Positions 26,002 to 34,128 of a stretch of DNA of 64,000 nucleotides are shown here, piece after piece (position 1 is the first letter of the stretch; every line of letters starts with the position of its first letter). Origin of the DNA: Cognataquiflexum gelatinilyticum. GTDB lineage: Bacteria > Bacteroidota > Bacteroidia > Cytophagales > Cyclobacteriaceae. The position numbers and the translations under genes were made by a program. Location: the NCBI RefSeq assembly GCF_024813435.1, contig NZ_JANAEZ010000002.1, forward strand, positions 248,001-312,000, in the 5' to 3' direction. Under the pieces are notes generated by a model, which was given only the letters and a program-made list of their open reading frames with translations, was not told the DNA's origin and ran no database searches.

Positions 26002-26484
26002 TTAGACTTTATGGATAAGTACCACACAATAAGCGGAAATTCCCTCTTGCCTTCCTACAAATCCCAACTGTTCAGTGGTAGTGGCTTTGATAGAAATATT
26101 TGAAATGGGTGTTCCCATCACTTCAGCAAGGCAGGCTTTCATTTCGGGAATATGCGGGTTCAGTTTTGGAACCTGAAGACAGACAGTGGAATCTATGTTA
26201 CCCACTTCGAATCCTTCATTTCTGACCAGCTGCATGACCTCTCTGAGGAGAATTTTGCTGTCGATCCCTTTGTATTTGGGGTCTTTGTCTGAAAAATGGT
26301 ATCCAATGTCCCTCAAATTCGCCGCACCCAAAAGTGCATCACAAATTACATGGATGAGTACATCTGCATCTGAGTGCCCTACAGCGCCTTTTTCGTGTTC
26401 CAATTTGATACCTCCCAGCCAAAACTCGTAGCCTTCCCGGAGTTGATGCACGTCATAGCCGAAGCCGATTCTGAAGTTTGTCAT
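26002..26484 (-). CDS. ispF: 2-C-methyl-D-erythritol 2,4-cyclodiphosphate synthase
   Basis: A 160-residue IspF, full length. The metal-binding GYDVHQL motif is at the N-terminus, followed by GAVGHSDADVLIHVICDALLGA (second metal ligand and signature), the flexible-loop segment DKDPKYKGIDS, and the C-terminal IKATTTEQLGFVGRQEGISAYCVVLI. It converts CDP-ME 2-phosphate to MEcPP in the non-mevalonate isoprenoid pathway, as a trimer in the cytoplasm. It is transcribed leftward between an M16 peptidase gene and mnmD. Confidence 0.97.
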   Translation of the reverse strand: MTNFRIGFGYDVHQLREGYEFWLGGIKLEHEKGAVGHSDADVLIHVICDALLGAANLRDIGYHFSDKDPKYKGIDSKILLREVMQLVRNEGFEVGNIDSTVCLQVPKLNPHIPEMKACLAEVMGTPISNISIKATTTEQLGFVGRQEGISAYCVVLIHKV

Positions 26485-26526
26485 AAAATAGACTTTAGAT
26501 GTTAGACTTGAGACACAAGATAAAAC
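26485..26526. repeat. short phrase-like repeat (TTAGACTTGAGACACAAG)
   Basis: A 42-bp gap between ispF and the M16 peptidase gene, containing the TTAGA-TGTTAGACTTGAGACACAAGAT phrase. It is related to the GATTTGAGAC phrases at 9524, 28044 and (reverse complement) 44685. Confidence 0.45.
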
Positions 26527-27774
26527 CTAGTTACTTTCTTTTTTGGCTTTGTAATAAACTACGGAAGAGTTTTCTTCTACAAGGATTTTATTCGCCTGAT
26601 TAATAATTTCCTCCGAAGGAATCTTGATTTTCTTTTCGTATTCCAATTGTTGGTAATCAGGGTTGCCGAGGTGGGCATTATACGCCAGACTCATGGCCCT
26701 GTTCAAAAGTTGCACAGATTCATAGGTTTTCATGGCCTCTGCCTGATTTTTGATTTTGATCAGGGTGTTTTCAGAAACTGTCGAACCGAGAAAGTTAGCC
26801 ACGACTTCATCCAAAGCCTTTTCGGCAAGTTCCGCAGGCTGGCCTTTTTCCATTTTGCCTGAAAAAACCAACAATCCCGGGTCCACCGTTCCGAAGATAT
26901 AAGCCCCGATGGAGGCAAACAGATTCCCGTTTTTGACCAATTTCTGTTCAAGAATGGAAGATCTGCCTAACCCAAGAATATCTGTAATCAGATCGGACTC
27001 AAGAAACCCATCCTGTAATTTTCCCGGCATGTGATACACTTTGTATAAGGCATCTGTGGGAACATCAGCTTCCACGTATTTCACTTTCTTTTTTATCTGT
27101 GGAGGTTCCTGAACAACAATATTTTTTTGGATTTTTCCTGAGGGAATATCCCCAAACCATTTTTCAGACAAAATTCTCACCTGTTCCAAAGTCACATCAC
27201 CTGCCACCACCATGACTGCATTATCAGGCCGATAATGCGTGTAGTAGAAATCTTCAACGTCTTCTTTTTGATAATTAATGATATCCTCTAAATTTTTGCC
27301 GATCGTTGGCCATTGATAAGGATGCTTTTCGTATGCCAAGCTACGTATATGGTGGTGGACATCTCCATAAGGTTGGTTGATATACCGCTGCTTAAACTCC
27401 TCTATGACCACTTTCCGTTGTGCTTCAATGGTTTTTTCAGAGAGATTGAGTTGGAGCATCCTGTCAGATTCCAGCCAAAAGGCGGTTTCGATATTGGACG
27501 CAGGCAGGGTGATATAAAAGTTGGTAATGTCTGTATTGGTAAATGCATTACAGGAACCGCCCACCTTTTCCAGTTCTGTGTCAAATACTGGGACATTCTT
27601 TGAACTACCAAACATCAGGTGTTCAAAATAATGCGCAAGCCCTGTTTTTCCTGCAACTTCATTCCTTGACCCTACTTTGTACAGAATGTTTAGCACGGCG
27701 ATTTTTGTACTCCTGTCCTCATGGACGAGCACTTGAAGGCCATTATCCAGTACAAATTGTTGGTAGTTGATCAT
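26527..27774 (-). CDS. M16 family zinc peptidase (insulinase/pitrilysin-like)
   Basis: A 415-residue single-unit M16 peptidase. The inverted zinc motif HxxEH is at residues 48-52 (HYFEHLMF), and the distal Glu lies in the helix that follows (AQRKVVIEEFKQ). The second half is the inactive, structurally related M16_C domain with the R-Y-type region (LGLGRSSILEQKLVKNGNLFASIGAYIFG). There is no signal peptide, so it is probably cytoplasmic or peripheral. Many Bacteroidota encode an active/inactive M16 pair in tandem, but here only the active-type gene is present, followed by ispF. Its substrate is unknown. Confidence 0.9.
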   Translation of the reverse strand: MINYQQFVLDNGLQVLVHEDRSTKIAVLNILYKVGSRNEVAGKTGLAHYFEHLMFGSSKNVPVFDTELEKVGGSCNAFTNTDITNFYITLPASNIETAFWLESDRMLQLNLSEKTIEAQRKVVIEEFKQRYINQPYGDVHHHIRSLAYEKHPYQWPTIGKNLEDIINYQKEDVEDFYYTHYRPDNAVMVVAGDVTLEQVRILSEKWFGDIPSGKIQKNIVVQEPPQIKKKVKYVEADVPTDALYKVYHMPGKLQDGFLESDLITDILGLGRSSILEQKLVKNGNLFASIGAYIFGTVDPGLLVFSGKMEKGQPAELAEKALDEVVANFLGSTVSENTLIKIKNQAEAMKTYESVQLLNRAMSLAYNAHLGNPDYQQLEYEKKIKIPSEEIINQANKILVEENSSVVYYKAKKESN

Positions 27775-27787
27775 TTCAAATTTTGGG

Positions 27788-27795
27788 CAAAGCTA
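27788..27795 (-). promoter_or_regulatory. TAnnTTTG box upstream of the M16 peptidase gene
   Basis: Read leftward: TAGCTTTG followed by C, ending 13 nt before the ATG. It matches the Bacteroidota -7 element. No well-placed -33 TTTG is visible. Confidence 0.35.
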
Positions 27796-27826
27796 AGAAA
27801 TAAAAGCAATTTGGAGGTCAATTGTT

Positions 27827-28030
27827 TTAGGAAAGCAGTTCTCCTTTGTATCCGGCGGTTTCAAGTGCATGAATGATTTCAGTAGCACCTTTTTCACTTT
27901 CTACCGTGAGGATTCTGTCTGGATGGGTCAAGTCCACCTGCCAAGATCCGGCTGCGATTTTTTCCATTTCCGGAGTGATGGTAGCCACACAGGCACCGCA
28001 TTTGACGTTAGTTTTGAATTGCTTTTTCAT
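27827..28030 (-). CDS. heavy-metal-associated (HMA) domain copper chaperone-like protein
   Basis: A 67-residue single HMA domain. The metal-binding CxxC is present as KCGACV (first Cys at residue 12). The usual Met two residues before the first Cys is replaced by Val. The expected beta-alpha-beta-beta-alpha-beta pattern follows (ITPEMEKIAAGSWQVDLTHPDRILTVE...IIHALETAGYKGELL). It would carry Cu(I) in the cytoplasm to the CopA ATPase encoded just upstream on the same strand (107-bp gap). The pairing makes a copper role much more likely than mercury or cadmium. Confidence 0.88.
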   Translation of the reverse strand: MKKQFKTNVKCGACVATITPEMEKIAAGSWQVDLTHPDRILTVESEKGATEIIHALETAGYKGELLS

Positions 28031-28136
28031 ATTAATAGATTAAAGATTTGAGACCTGAGATTTGAGACAAGCCCTTCGGTTTCGCCTAGGGACCGAAAGG
28101 TCCAAGAAATCGGATGGCTTGAGACAAGTCTTCGGA
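28031..28136. repeat. patterned spacer with GAAA-loop hairpin between copA and its chaperone gene
   Basis: The phrase TTGAGACAAG followed by CTTCGG occurs at 28063-28078 and again at 28119-28135 in slightly different form, flanking a compact hairpin GGACC-GAAA-GGTCC (28090-28103). The GATTTGAGAC phrase occurs twice at 28044-28070. The spacer lies inside the copA-chaperone transcription unit and has no ORF. Confidence 0.55.
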
Positions 28137-30326
28137 TTATTTTCTAAGCCGAAGACTATTGCTGACTACTGAGACCGAACTCAGTGCCATTGCTGCCCCT
28201 GCAATCATGGGATTGAGCAGGAATCCGAAGGCGGGATACAAGATTCCCGCCGCAATCGGAATTCCAATAATATTGTAAATAAAAGCCCAAAAGAGATTTT
28301 GACGGATTATTTTGACTGTTTTTTTCGTGAGATGAAGGGTTTTTGGAATTTGAGAAAGGTCTGAATGGACCAAAGTAACTTCTGCAACTTCCATCGCAAT
28401 ATCGGTTCCCTTCCCCATCGCAATGCTTAAGTCCGCTAGACTCAATGCCTCGCTGTCATTAATCCCGTCCCCTGCCATGGCCACGTGAAGACCTTTACTT
28501 TGTAATGCTTTGAGGTAGGAGGCTTTATCCTGAGGTAACATTTCTGCTTTGAAATGTTCTATTCCTGTTTCTTTTGCTACCCAAGAAGCTGTTTTGGTTT
28601 GGTCTCCGGTGAGCATGTGGATGTTTATTCCCATTTGTTTCAATTCCTGAATGGCCTGAATCGATGTTTGTTTGATCGGATCAGCGATTTTGAATACTGC
28701 AACCAATTCCCTGTTTTTTGCAGCAAAAACCACAATAGCACCCTCTTCCAAAGCTTGGGAAGATTCTTTAACCAAAGGTCCGGTCATCTCCACTTGCAAT
28801 GATGAAAGCCATTTGGAAGTTCCGATATGGAAGGTGTCTTCACCGCTCTTGGCACTGACTCCTTTACCTGTTTCACTCCTGAATTCTGACAAATTGTTTT
28901 CGGGGATTGTTTTCTCAAAATAATCCGAAATGGCAATAGCCAAAGGGTGCTCGCTTTTGGATTCTATGGCTTTGATGGCGGAAGCATCTTTTTCATTCCA
29001 GTTTTCACTGAAATTAGTGCCGATGACTTTTGGATTTCCTTCGGTAATAGTCCCTGTCTTGTCCAGGATTAGGGTATTTATGGATTTTCCTTTTTCCAAA
29101 CTTTCGGCATCTTTGATCAAAATCCCCATTTCCGCTCCTTTGCCCATTGCGGCCATTATTGCGGTAGGAGTAGCCAAACCCAAAGCGCATGGACAGGCAA
29201 TTACCCAAACAGTAATCAGAGCCAGCATTCCTCGCAGCCAGGAATCTTGTACTCCGCTGAATCCCCAAACAAAAAATGTCAGGAGCCCGATTGCCAAGAC
29301 TACAGGAACGAAAATTCCAGCGACTTTATCTACCGTTTTTTGAATAGGAGCTTTGGATCCCTGTGCTGACTTTACCCTTTGGATGATTTGGGCAAGAAAA
29401 GTTTCGCTTCCAATTTGCTCAGCAACAAAAGTGAAACTACCGGTACTGTTAATGGTTCCGGCAAAAACCTTGGCATCTTTTTCTTTGAGAACTGGAAGTG
29501 GTTCACCGGTAAGCATACTTTCATTGACATAGGAAGAGCCCTCTAAGACTTTGCCATCCAAGGGAATTTTTTGACCTGGTTTGATCAGAACAACTTCACC
29601 GGTTCGGACTTCTGCGGTCTTTTTAGGGATTTCTTTTCCTTCTTCCAAAACTATGAGGTCGCTTGGCTGAAGGTCCATCAGCTTTTTGAGTGCTGCTCCT
29701 GTTCCGGCTTTTGCGCCGGATTCAAGGGTTTTTCCCAAAAGAATAAAAAAAATGATCACTGAGGCTGCTTCAAAATACACATGTACCTCTAGTCCTTTTG
29801 AAGCAAGGAATTCAGGGAAAAAGGTGTTGAAACTACTGTATATATAAGCTATACCAGTACTCAGGGCCACGAGTGTATCCATATTGGCTTGTCTGTTTTT
29901 TGCCAATTTCCAGGCTTGGATAAAAAATTGCCTTCCCATGACCAGTAAGACCGGTGTAGTCAAGGTCCACATAATGTAATTGCCATAAGGCATTTCCATC
30001 CAAAACATGCCGATCAGAAAAACAGGCAATGCAAGTATTCCTGCATAGGTTGTTTTTTTCTTAAGCTTTTGGTAGGCTTCGAGCTGCATTTTTTCCAGGT
30101 CTTCACGCAATACGTCTTCGATCATCAAGCCATATCCTGTGGATTGGATTTCTTTTTGAAGTTTTTCCAAAGACACTACCTCTTCTTCCCATTCCAGCAA
30201 TGCTACATGGTTGGCATAATTCACAGAGGCTGATTTGACTCCAGGACTATTGGAAAGCGTTTTTTCTACAGAAAGTGCACAAGCCGCACAACTCATTCCC
30301 GTAACCGGTATTTCTTTCTTTTTCAT
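28137..30326 (-). CDS. copA: copper-translocating P1B-type ATPase
   Basis: A 729-residue CopA-type pump. One N-terminal HMA domain carries the GMSCAACA metal site (Cys13, Cys16). The ion-binding CPC motif is Cys378-Pro-Cys380 in VIACPCALGLATP. The phosphorylated aspartate is Asp422 in DKTGTITEG. The actuator loop shows MLTGEP and the hinge AMAGDGINDSEAL. The last helices carry YNIIGIPIAAG and the MALSSVSVV motif that completes the Cu(I) site. It exports Cu(I) across the inner membrane using ATP. The partner HMA chaperone gene follows on the same strand. No CopY/CueR regulator is adjacent. Confidence 0.96.
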   Translation of the reverse strand: MKKKEIPVTGMSCAACALSVEKTLSNSPGVKSASVNYANHVALLEWEEEVVSLEKLQKEIQSTGYGLMIEDVLREDLEKMQLEAYQKLKKKTTYAGILALPVFLIGMFWMEMPYGNYIMWTLTTPVLLVMGRQFFIQAWKLAKNRQANMDTLVALSTGIAYIYSSFNTFFPEFLASKGLEVHVYFEAASVIIFFILLGKTLESGAKAGTGAALKKLMDLQPSDLIVLEEGKEIPKKTAEVRTGEVVLIKPGQKIPLDGKVLEGSSYVNESMLTGEPLPVLKEKDAKVFAGTINSTGSFTFVAEQIGSETFLAQIIQRVKSAQGSKAPIQKTVDKVAGIFVPVVLAIGLLTFFVWGFSGVQDSWLRGMLALITVWVIACPCALGLATPTAIMAAMGKGAEMGILIKDAESLEKGKSINTLILDKTGTITEGNPKVIGTNFSENWNEKDASAIKAIESKSEHPLAIAISDYFEKTIPENNLSEFRSETGKGVSAKSGEDTFHIGTSKWLSSLQVEMTGPLVKESSQALEEGAIVVFAAKNRELVAVFKIADPIKQTSIQAIQELKQMGINIHMLTGDQTKTASWVAKETGIEHFKAEMLPQDKASYLKALQSKGLHVAMAGDGINDSEALSLADLSIAMGKGTDIAMEVAEVTLVHSDLSQIPKTLHLTKKTVKIIRQNLFWAFIYNIIGIPIAAGILYPAFGFLLNPMIAGAAMALSSVSVVSNSLRLRK

Positions 30327-30632
30327 TTTCTTTAAATTTTACAAACAGTCCCAAATCCTCAACTTCCCACTTCCTAACTAGTACTTCATACTTTCACCTT
30401 CCTACTTCATTAACTCGTAACTCGTACTTCATAATTCACTTCCTTCCTTTACCCTTCACCCTTTATTCTCACAAATTTAGCCTATCAAACCTGCAGGGAT
30501 CTCATATAATTTTTGAAAAAATTAAACAGTAAATCTGCCGTTCTTGTATTAAGAAAAAAAATGCGAACTTTATCATTTGTTGCGAAGTTACACTGACTTG
30601 TATCGCCAAAGAGAACGTTGAACCCCAAATCC
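30327..30632. repeat. divergent copA-bshC intergenic region with TACTTC/CACTTCC phrase repeats
   Basis: From 30357 to about 30465 the sequence is built from ACTTCCCACTTCC, AGTACTTCATACTTTC, CCTACTTCAT, AACTCGTAACTCGTACTTCATAATTC units. The phrases match gaps at 17025-17049 and, in reverse complement, 44579-44605. Beyond 30480 it is ordinary AT-rich DNA. Read leftward, TAAATTTG at 30479-30472 is a possible copA -7 box. Confidence 0.55.
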
Positions 30633-32204
30633 ATGATAAAAAGCACAGTTGATCCGGATTGTACCGGACAATTTTCGGCCTTATTTTTAGATTATATCCA
30701 TCAAAAGCCTGAGGTTTCCCCATTTTTTAATCAGTATCCAACAATCGGAAATTTCAAAAAACTGATGGATGGGAAGAAATTCAAAGATTCTCACAGGAAA
30801 GTTTTGTTGGAGCGCCTCAACTTTCAATACCAAGGAATTAAGCTTTCTGAGGTTACAGATCGACAAATTCAATCGTTGGCAGATTCTACCACCTTTACAG
30901 TAACAACAGGACATCAGCTCAACCTGTTCACGGGCCCGCTTTACTTTATATATAAAATTGTATCGACGATCAACCTCGCTGATCAATTGAATCAGGCGTA
31001 TCCTGAAAAGCATTTTGTGCCTGTTTATTGGATGGCAACTGAAGACCATGATTTTGATGAAATCTGCTATTTTAAACTTGATGGTAAAAAATACCAATGG
31101 AAAACCAACCAAAACGGAGCTGTAGGTGATTTTGAATTGGATGAAAGTTTCAAAGCGTTTTTCAAGGATGTTGTCGGGTTTGTTCCTGATTTTTTTAAAG
31201 AGGCTTATCAAAGCTCTGAGAAATTATCGGAGGCTGTCAGGAAATATGTCCATCATTTATTTGGGGAAAAGGGTCTCTTGATTGTAGATGGCAATGATGC
31301 TGCATTGAAAAAGATTTTTGTACCCGTGATACAGGAAGATTTATTCCAGCATACGCCACAGGTACTCGCAGATACCCAAACAAAAAAACTGGAAGAACTT
31401 GGATATAAAAGCCAGATATTTCCCAGGGAAATCAACCTTTTCTACATGGATCAGGGGATTAGGGAAAGAATAGAAAAATCAGGCACTATATATAAGGTGT
31501 TGAATTCAGAGATTTCCTTCACTGAAAAAGAGTTGATGGAACTCGTGGAGACAAATCCGGAAAGGTTCAGTCCAAATGTGGTTCTTCGTCCCATTTACCA
31601 GGAAATGATCCTTCCAAACCTTGCGTATTTGGGCGGTCCTGCAGAAGTGGTGTATTGGCTTCAGTTGAAAGGGATCTTTGACCATTTTGAAGTTCCATTT
31701 CCTGCTTTGATGCCAAGGAATTTTGCTGTTGTTTTAGATGGGGCTATTGATAGGAAAATCCAAAAACTTGGGCTTTCAGATGAAATGCTTTTTCAGACTG
31801 TAGAAGAATGGAAAAAGAATTTCATTTCAGCACACGCTTCCATGGATATCAAACTTAAACATGAAAAAGAAGCGTTGAGCTTGGTTTTTGGGGAAGCAGG
31901 AAAAACAGCCTCAGTACTAGAGAAAAGTCTTGGAAGTGCATTTGAAGCTGCTGAAGTAAGGGCCCTTAAGATTTTGGATCAACTTGGCCAAAAAGTAAGA
32001 AAAGCAGAAGAAAGAAAGTGGGACATTAAAATCAAACAGAGAGAAGCAATCTTCGCTTACATGAATCCGGGTGGAAGTCCGCAGGAAAGGGTGGAAAATT
32101 TCATCAGATTTTATCTTGAGGATCAGGATTTCATCCCAAAACTCCATGAACTTTTTGATCCTTTTGATTTTTCATATATGATATTAAAGCCGGATCATGG
32201 ATAA
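30633..32204 (+). CDS. bshC: bacillithiol biosynthesis cysteine-adding enzyme
   Basis: The frame opens at a TTG (30618), but the ATG at 30633 is the likely start (523 residues). The BshC family signatures are clear: FTVTTGHQLNLFTGPLYFIYKI near the N-terminus, PVYWMATEDHDFDEI, PNVVLRPIYQEMILPNLAYLGGPAEVVYW in the middle, and a long C-terminal coiled coil (LKHEKEALSL...AEERKWDIKIKQREAI) ending with the PxGxPQERVEN segment (PGGSPQERVENF). BshC joins cysteine to GlcN-malate to finish bacillithiol, the low-molecular-weight thiol of many Bacteroidota. Its last 8 nt overlap the next gene. bshA and bshB are not in the window. Confidence 0.95.
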   Translation: MIKSTVDPDCTGQFSALFLDYIHQKPEVSPFFNQYPTIGNFKKLMDGKKFKDSHRKVLLERLNFQYQGIKLSEVTDRQIQSLADSTTFTVTTGHQLNLFTGPLYFIYKIVSTINLADQLNQAYPEKHFVPVYWMATEDHDFDEICYFKLDGKKYQWKTNQNGAVGDFELDESFKAFFKDVVGFVPDFFKEAYQSSEKLSEAVRKYVHHLFGEKGLLIVDGNDAALKKIFVPVIQEDLFQHTPQVLADTQTKKLEELGYKSQIFPREINLFYMDQGIRERIEKSGTIYKVLNSEISFTEKELMELVETNPERFSPNVVLRPIYQEMILPNLAYLGGPAEVVYWLQLKGIFDHFEVPFPALMPRNFAVVLDGAIDRKIQKLGLSDEMLFQTVEEWKKNFISAHASMDIKLKHEKEALSLVFGEAGKTASVLEKSLGSAFEAAEVRALKILDQLGQKVRKAEERKWDIKIKQREAIFAYMNPGGSPQERVENFIRFYLEDQDFIPKLHELFDPFDFSYMILKPDHG

Positions 32205-32772
32205 ATCAGCCATCAGAAAAGAACACCACGAACTGAGAAAGGCAATTTCAATTGAAAAAAGAGAGGATTTTTCTGAAAAGATTTCCAACAAGGTACTGGA
32301 TTATCTCAAAGCGAATTCCTCCATCAGGCATATCCATATTTTTCTTACCATTTCGAGACTGAACGAAATCAACACTTTCCCATTAGTAAAAAAGCTAAAA
32401 GATTTGGGATACTTTTTGTATACCTCTTATGTCAATCCAGAAACGGGCGTTTTGGACACATTGGATATCACTCATTCCAAAGAATTTAAATCAGATGCTT
32501 TTGGTATTCCACTTCCATCAGATTTTAAAAAAGGACAAAATGCAAACATTCAATTGGTCCTAATTCCCCTTTTGGCATTTGACGTGAAAGGCAACAGATT
32601 GGGTTATGGCAAAGCTTACTATGACAAATTTTTAGCCACCTTTCATCATAAAATAATTAAGGCAGGTTTGTCGTTTTTCCTTCCGGTTAAAGAAATCCCC
32701 ACTGAAGCACATGATATTGGGCTTGATATTTGCATTACACCCGAAAAGACATACTATTTTAACCATCTTTGA
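32197..32772 (+). CDS. 5-formyltetrahydrofolate cyclo-ligase
   Basis: A 191-residue 5-FTHF cyclo-ligase (MTHFS) with the N-terminal SAIRKEHHELRKAIS helix, the middle LVLIPLLAFDVKGNRLGYGKAYYDKFL block containing the ATP/metal site of the family (G-x-G-x-Y-Y-D), and the final PTEAHDIGLDICITPE. It converts 5-formyl-THF to 5,10-methenyl-THF using ATP. The start overlaps the end of bshC by 8 nt (translational coupling), and the gene is in the same operon. Length is normal. Confidence 0.94.
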   Translation: MDKSAIRKEHHELRKAISIEKREDFSEKISNKVLDYLKANSSIRHIHIFLTISRLNEINTFPLVKKLKDLGYFLYTSYVNPETGVLDTLDITHSKEFKSDAFGIPLPSDFKKGQNANIQLVLIPLLAFDVKGNRLGYGKAYYDKFLATFHHKIIKAGLSFFLPVKEIPTEAHDIGLDICITPEKTYYFNHL

Positions 32773-32836
32773 TGGAAATTATTTAAAGAATTAATTTAAT
32801 TCGCCCATTCTTAAACTTAAATCCATTTGAAAATTT

Positions 32837-33316
32837 ATGAAAAAGTCCATTCTATTTCTCGCTGTTTTGATTTCCTTGGCTTTTGTCAATGAATCCATGG
32901 CCCAGTATAATACCGGTATCGGGCTTAGACTCGGTTCAGGAAACGGTATCACTGTAAAGCATTTTATCCAAAATGGAGCTGCCATCGAAGGTATTCTCTA
33001 TACAAGGTGGCAGGGTTTTATCATCACCGGCTTGTATGAGGTACATAAGGATATTGATGGCGCAAAAGGTTTACAGTGGTTTTATGGTGGTGGTGCCCAT
33101 ATCGGTTCTTGGAATTCAACCAAGCGCAATACACCTTGGGGTGATAATGGAACAAGTTCAACAGTAGTAGGATTAGATGGCATCATTGGTTTGGATTATA
33201 AATTTGATAATGCACCCATTAACCTTTCACTAGATTGGAAGCCTGCATTCAATATCAGCGACAATGGAGGACTTTGGTGGGATGAAGTGGCATTATCAGT
33301 GAGGTTTGCTTTTTAA
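32837..33316 (+). CDS. small exported protein, probable outer-membrane beta-barrel-like
   Basis: A 159-residue protein with a Sec signal peptide (MKKSILFLAVLISLAFVNESMA, cleavage before QYN). The mature part alternates short Gly-rich strands (GIGLRLGSGNGITVKHF, GFIITGLYEV, WFYGGGAHIGSW, GIIGLDYKF) and ends in Phe (VALSVRFAF), which is typical for a small outer-membrane barrel. I recognise the type from Cytophagales genomes but know no function. It follows the folate cyclo-ligase gene by 64 bp and is closed by a strong terminator. Confidence 0.78.
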   Translation: MKKSILFLAVLISLAFVNESMAQYNTGIGLRLGSGNGITVKHFIQNGAAIEGILYTRWQGFIITGLYEVHKDIDGAKGLQWFYGGGAHIGSWNSTKRNTPWGDNGTSSTVVGLDGIIGLDYKFDNAPINLSLDWKPAFNISDNGGLWWDEVALSVRFAF

Positions 33317-33361
33317 TTGAAGTAGAAATTATAGGAATTACACTTTCTGAAATTAATAAGG

Positions 33362-33399
33362 ATAAAGTATAAGCCGTATTGCTTGTACTTTATTTTTTT
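33362..33399 (+). terminator. Rho-independent terminator closing the bshC operon
   Basis: A 13-bp stem (33362-33374 with 33381-33393, one G-U pair), 6-nt loop CGTATT and a T-run to 33399, 45 bp after the stop of the small exported protein gene. Confidence 0.85.
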
Positions 33400-34128
33400 G
33401 TTCTAAAGTGTACAAACAGGTTCATTTTTCGATGAATGTATTTCCAAATTTTATTTTGTCGTTTTGTGGGTTATTTTTTGACTTATCTTCTGATTCTAGA
33501 TTCAAAATTGAACCTTCATTTTCCTGAATTTTAAAAAAAATTAATCTGAGGTAAAAATATTACCCCGAAATACATTTTTCTGTGGATTATTCTAAAAAAC
33601 ATGATGGAAAACGCCATAATTCATCAGGGGATAAAAAATTTTTTGCAATATGTAAATCAAAGAATGATTCTTTTTTATTCTATTGGTTCTGATTTTATGG
33701 AAAATAAGAAATATCCCTAAAAAATTATCAATTAGTTAAAATTTAGCCTTATACAATAACAAATATGTATTTAAAGTAATTTTTTTTTAAAAAAAGCAAA
33801 ATAATTTTTTCAAACTTATTCAGAATAAAATTTTGCGTATTGATCCTTGAATCTATTTTAATAAAACTGATCGTTCGAAATAAATTTGATTTCCAAATTT
33901 TCCACTTTTTTGACTGCTTTTGTAAGTATTTACCCTAAGGGATCATTTTAAATTCATTAATTTAACTTTAACAATAATTAACATTGATGATATGGACTTA
34001 AAATATGTTAAAATATTAAATAAACAATAAAAAGATATACAAAACAAATATAAATTTATGGATTTGACTCATTTTGAAATGTGGAGGAAATAAATTTTCT
34101 TTACACATCAACTAAACTAAAATACCTT
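33400..34128. other. long AT-rich leader/promoter region of the second susC
   Basis: About 730 bp without a coding frame. The only close match to a TAnnTTTG box on the sense strand is TAAATTTG at 33881-33888, with a poor TTTT/TTTA at the -33 position; use of it would leave a leader of about 235 nt. No riboswitch-like structure is evident. I see nothing else. Confidence 0.6.
33881..33888 (+). promoter_or_regulatory. candidate -7 box for susC-2 operon
   Basis: TAAATTTG matches TAnnTTTG. A -33 TTTG is absent, and only TTTT is seen near the expected spacing. Low confidence because the region is extremely AT-rich. Confidence 0.25.
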
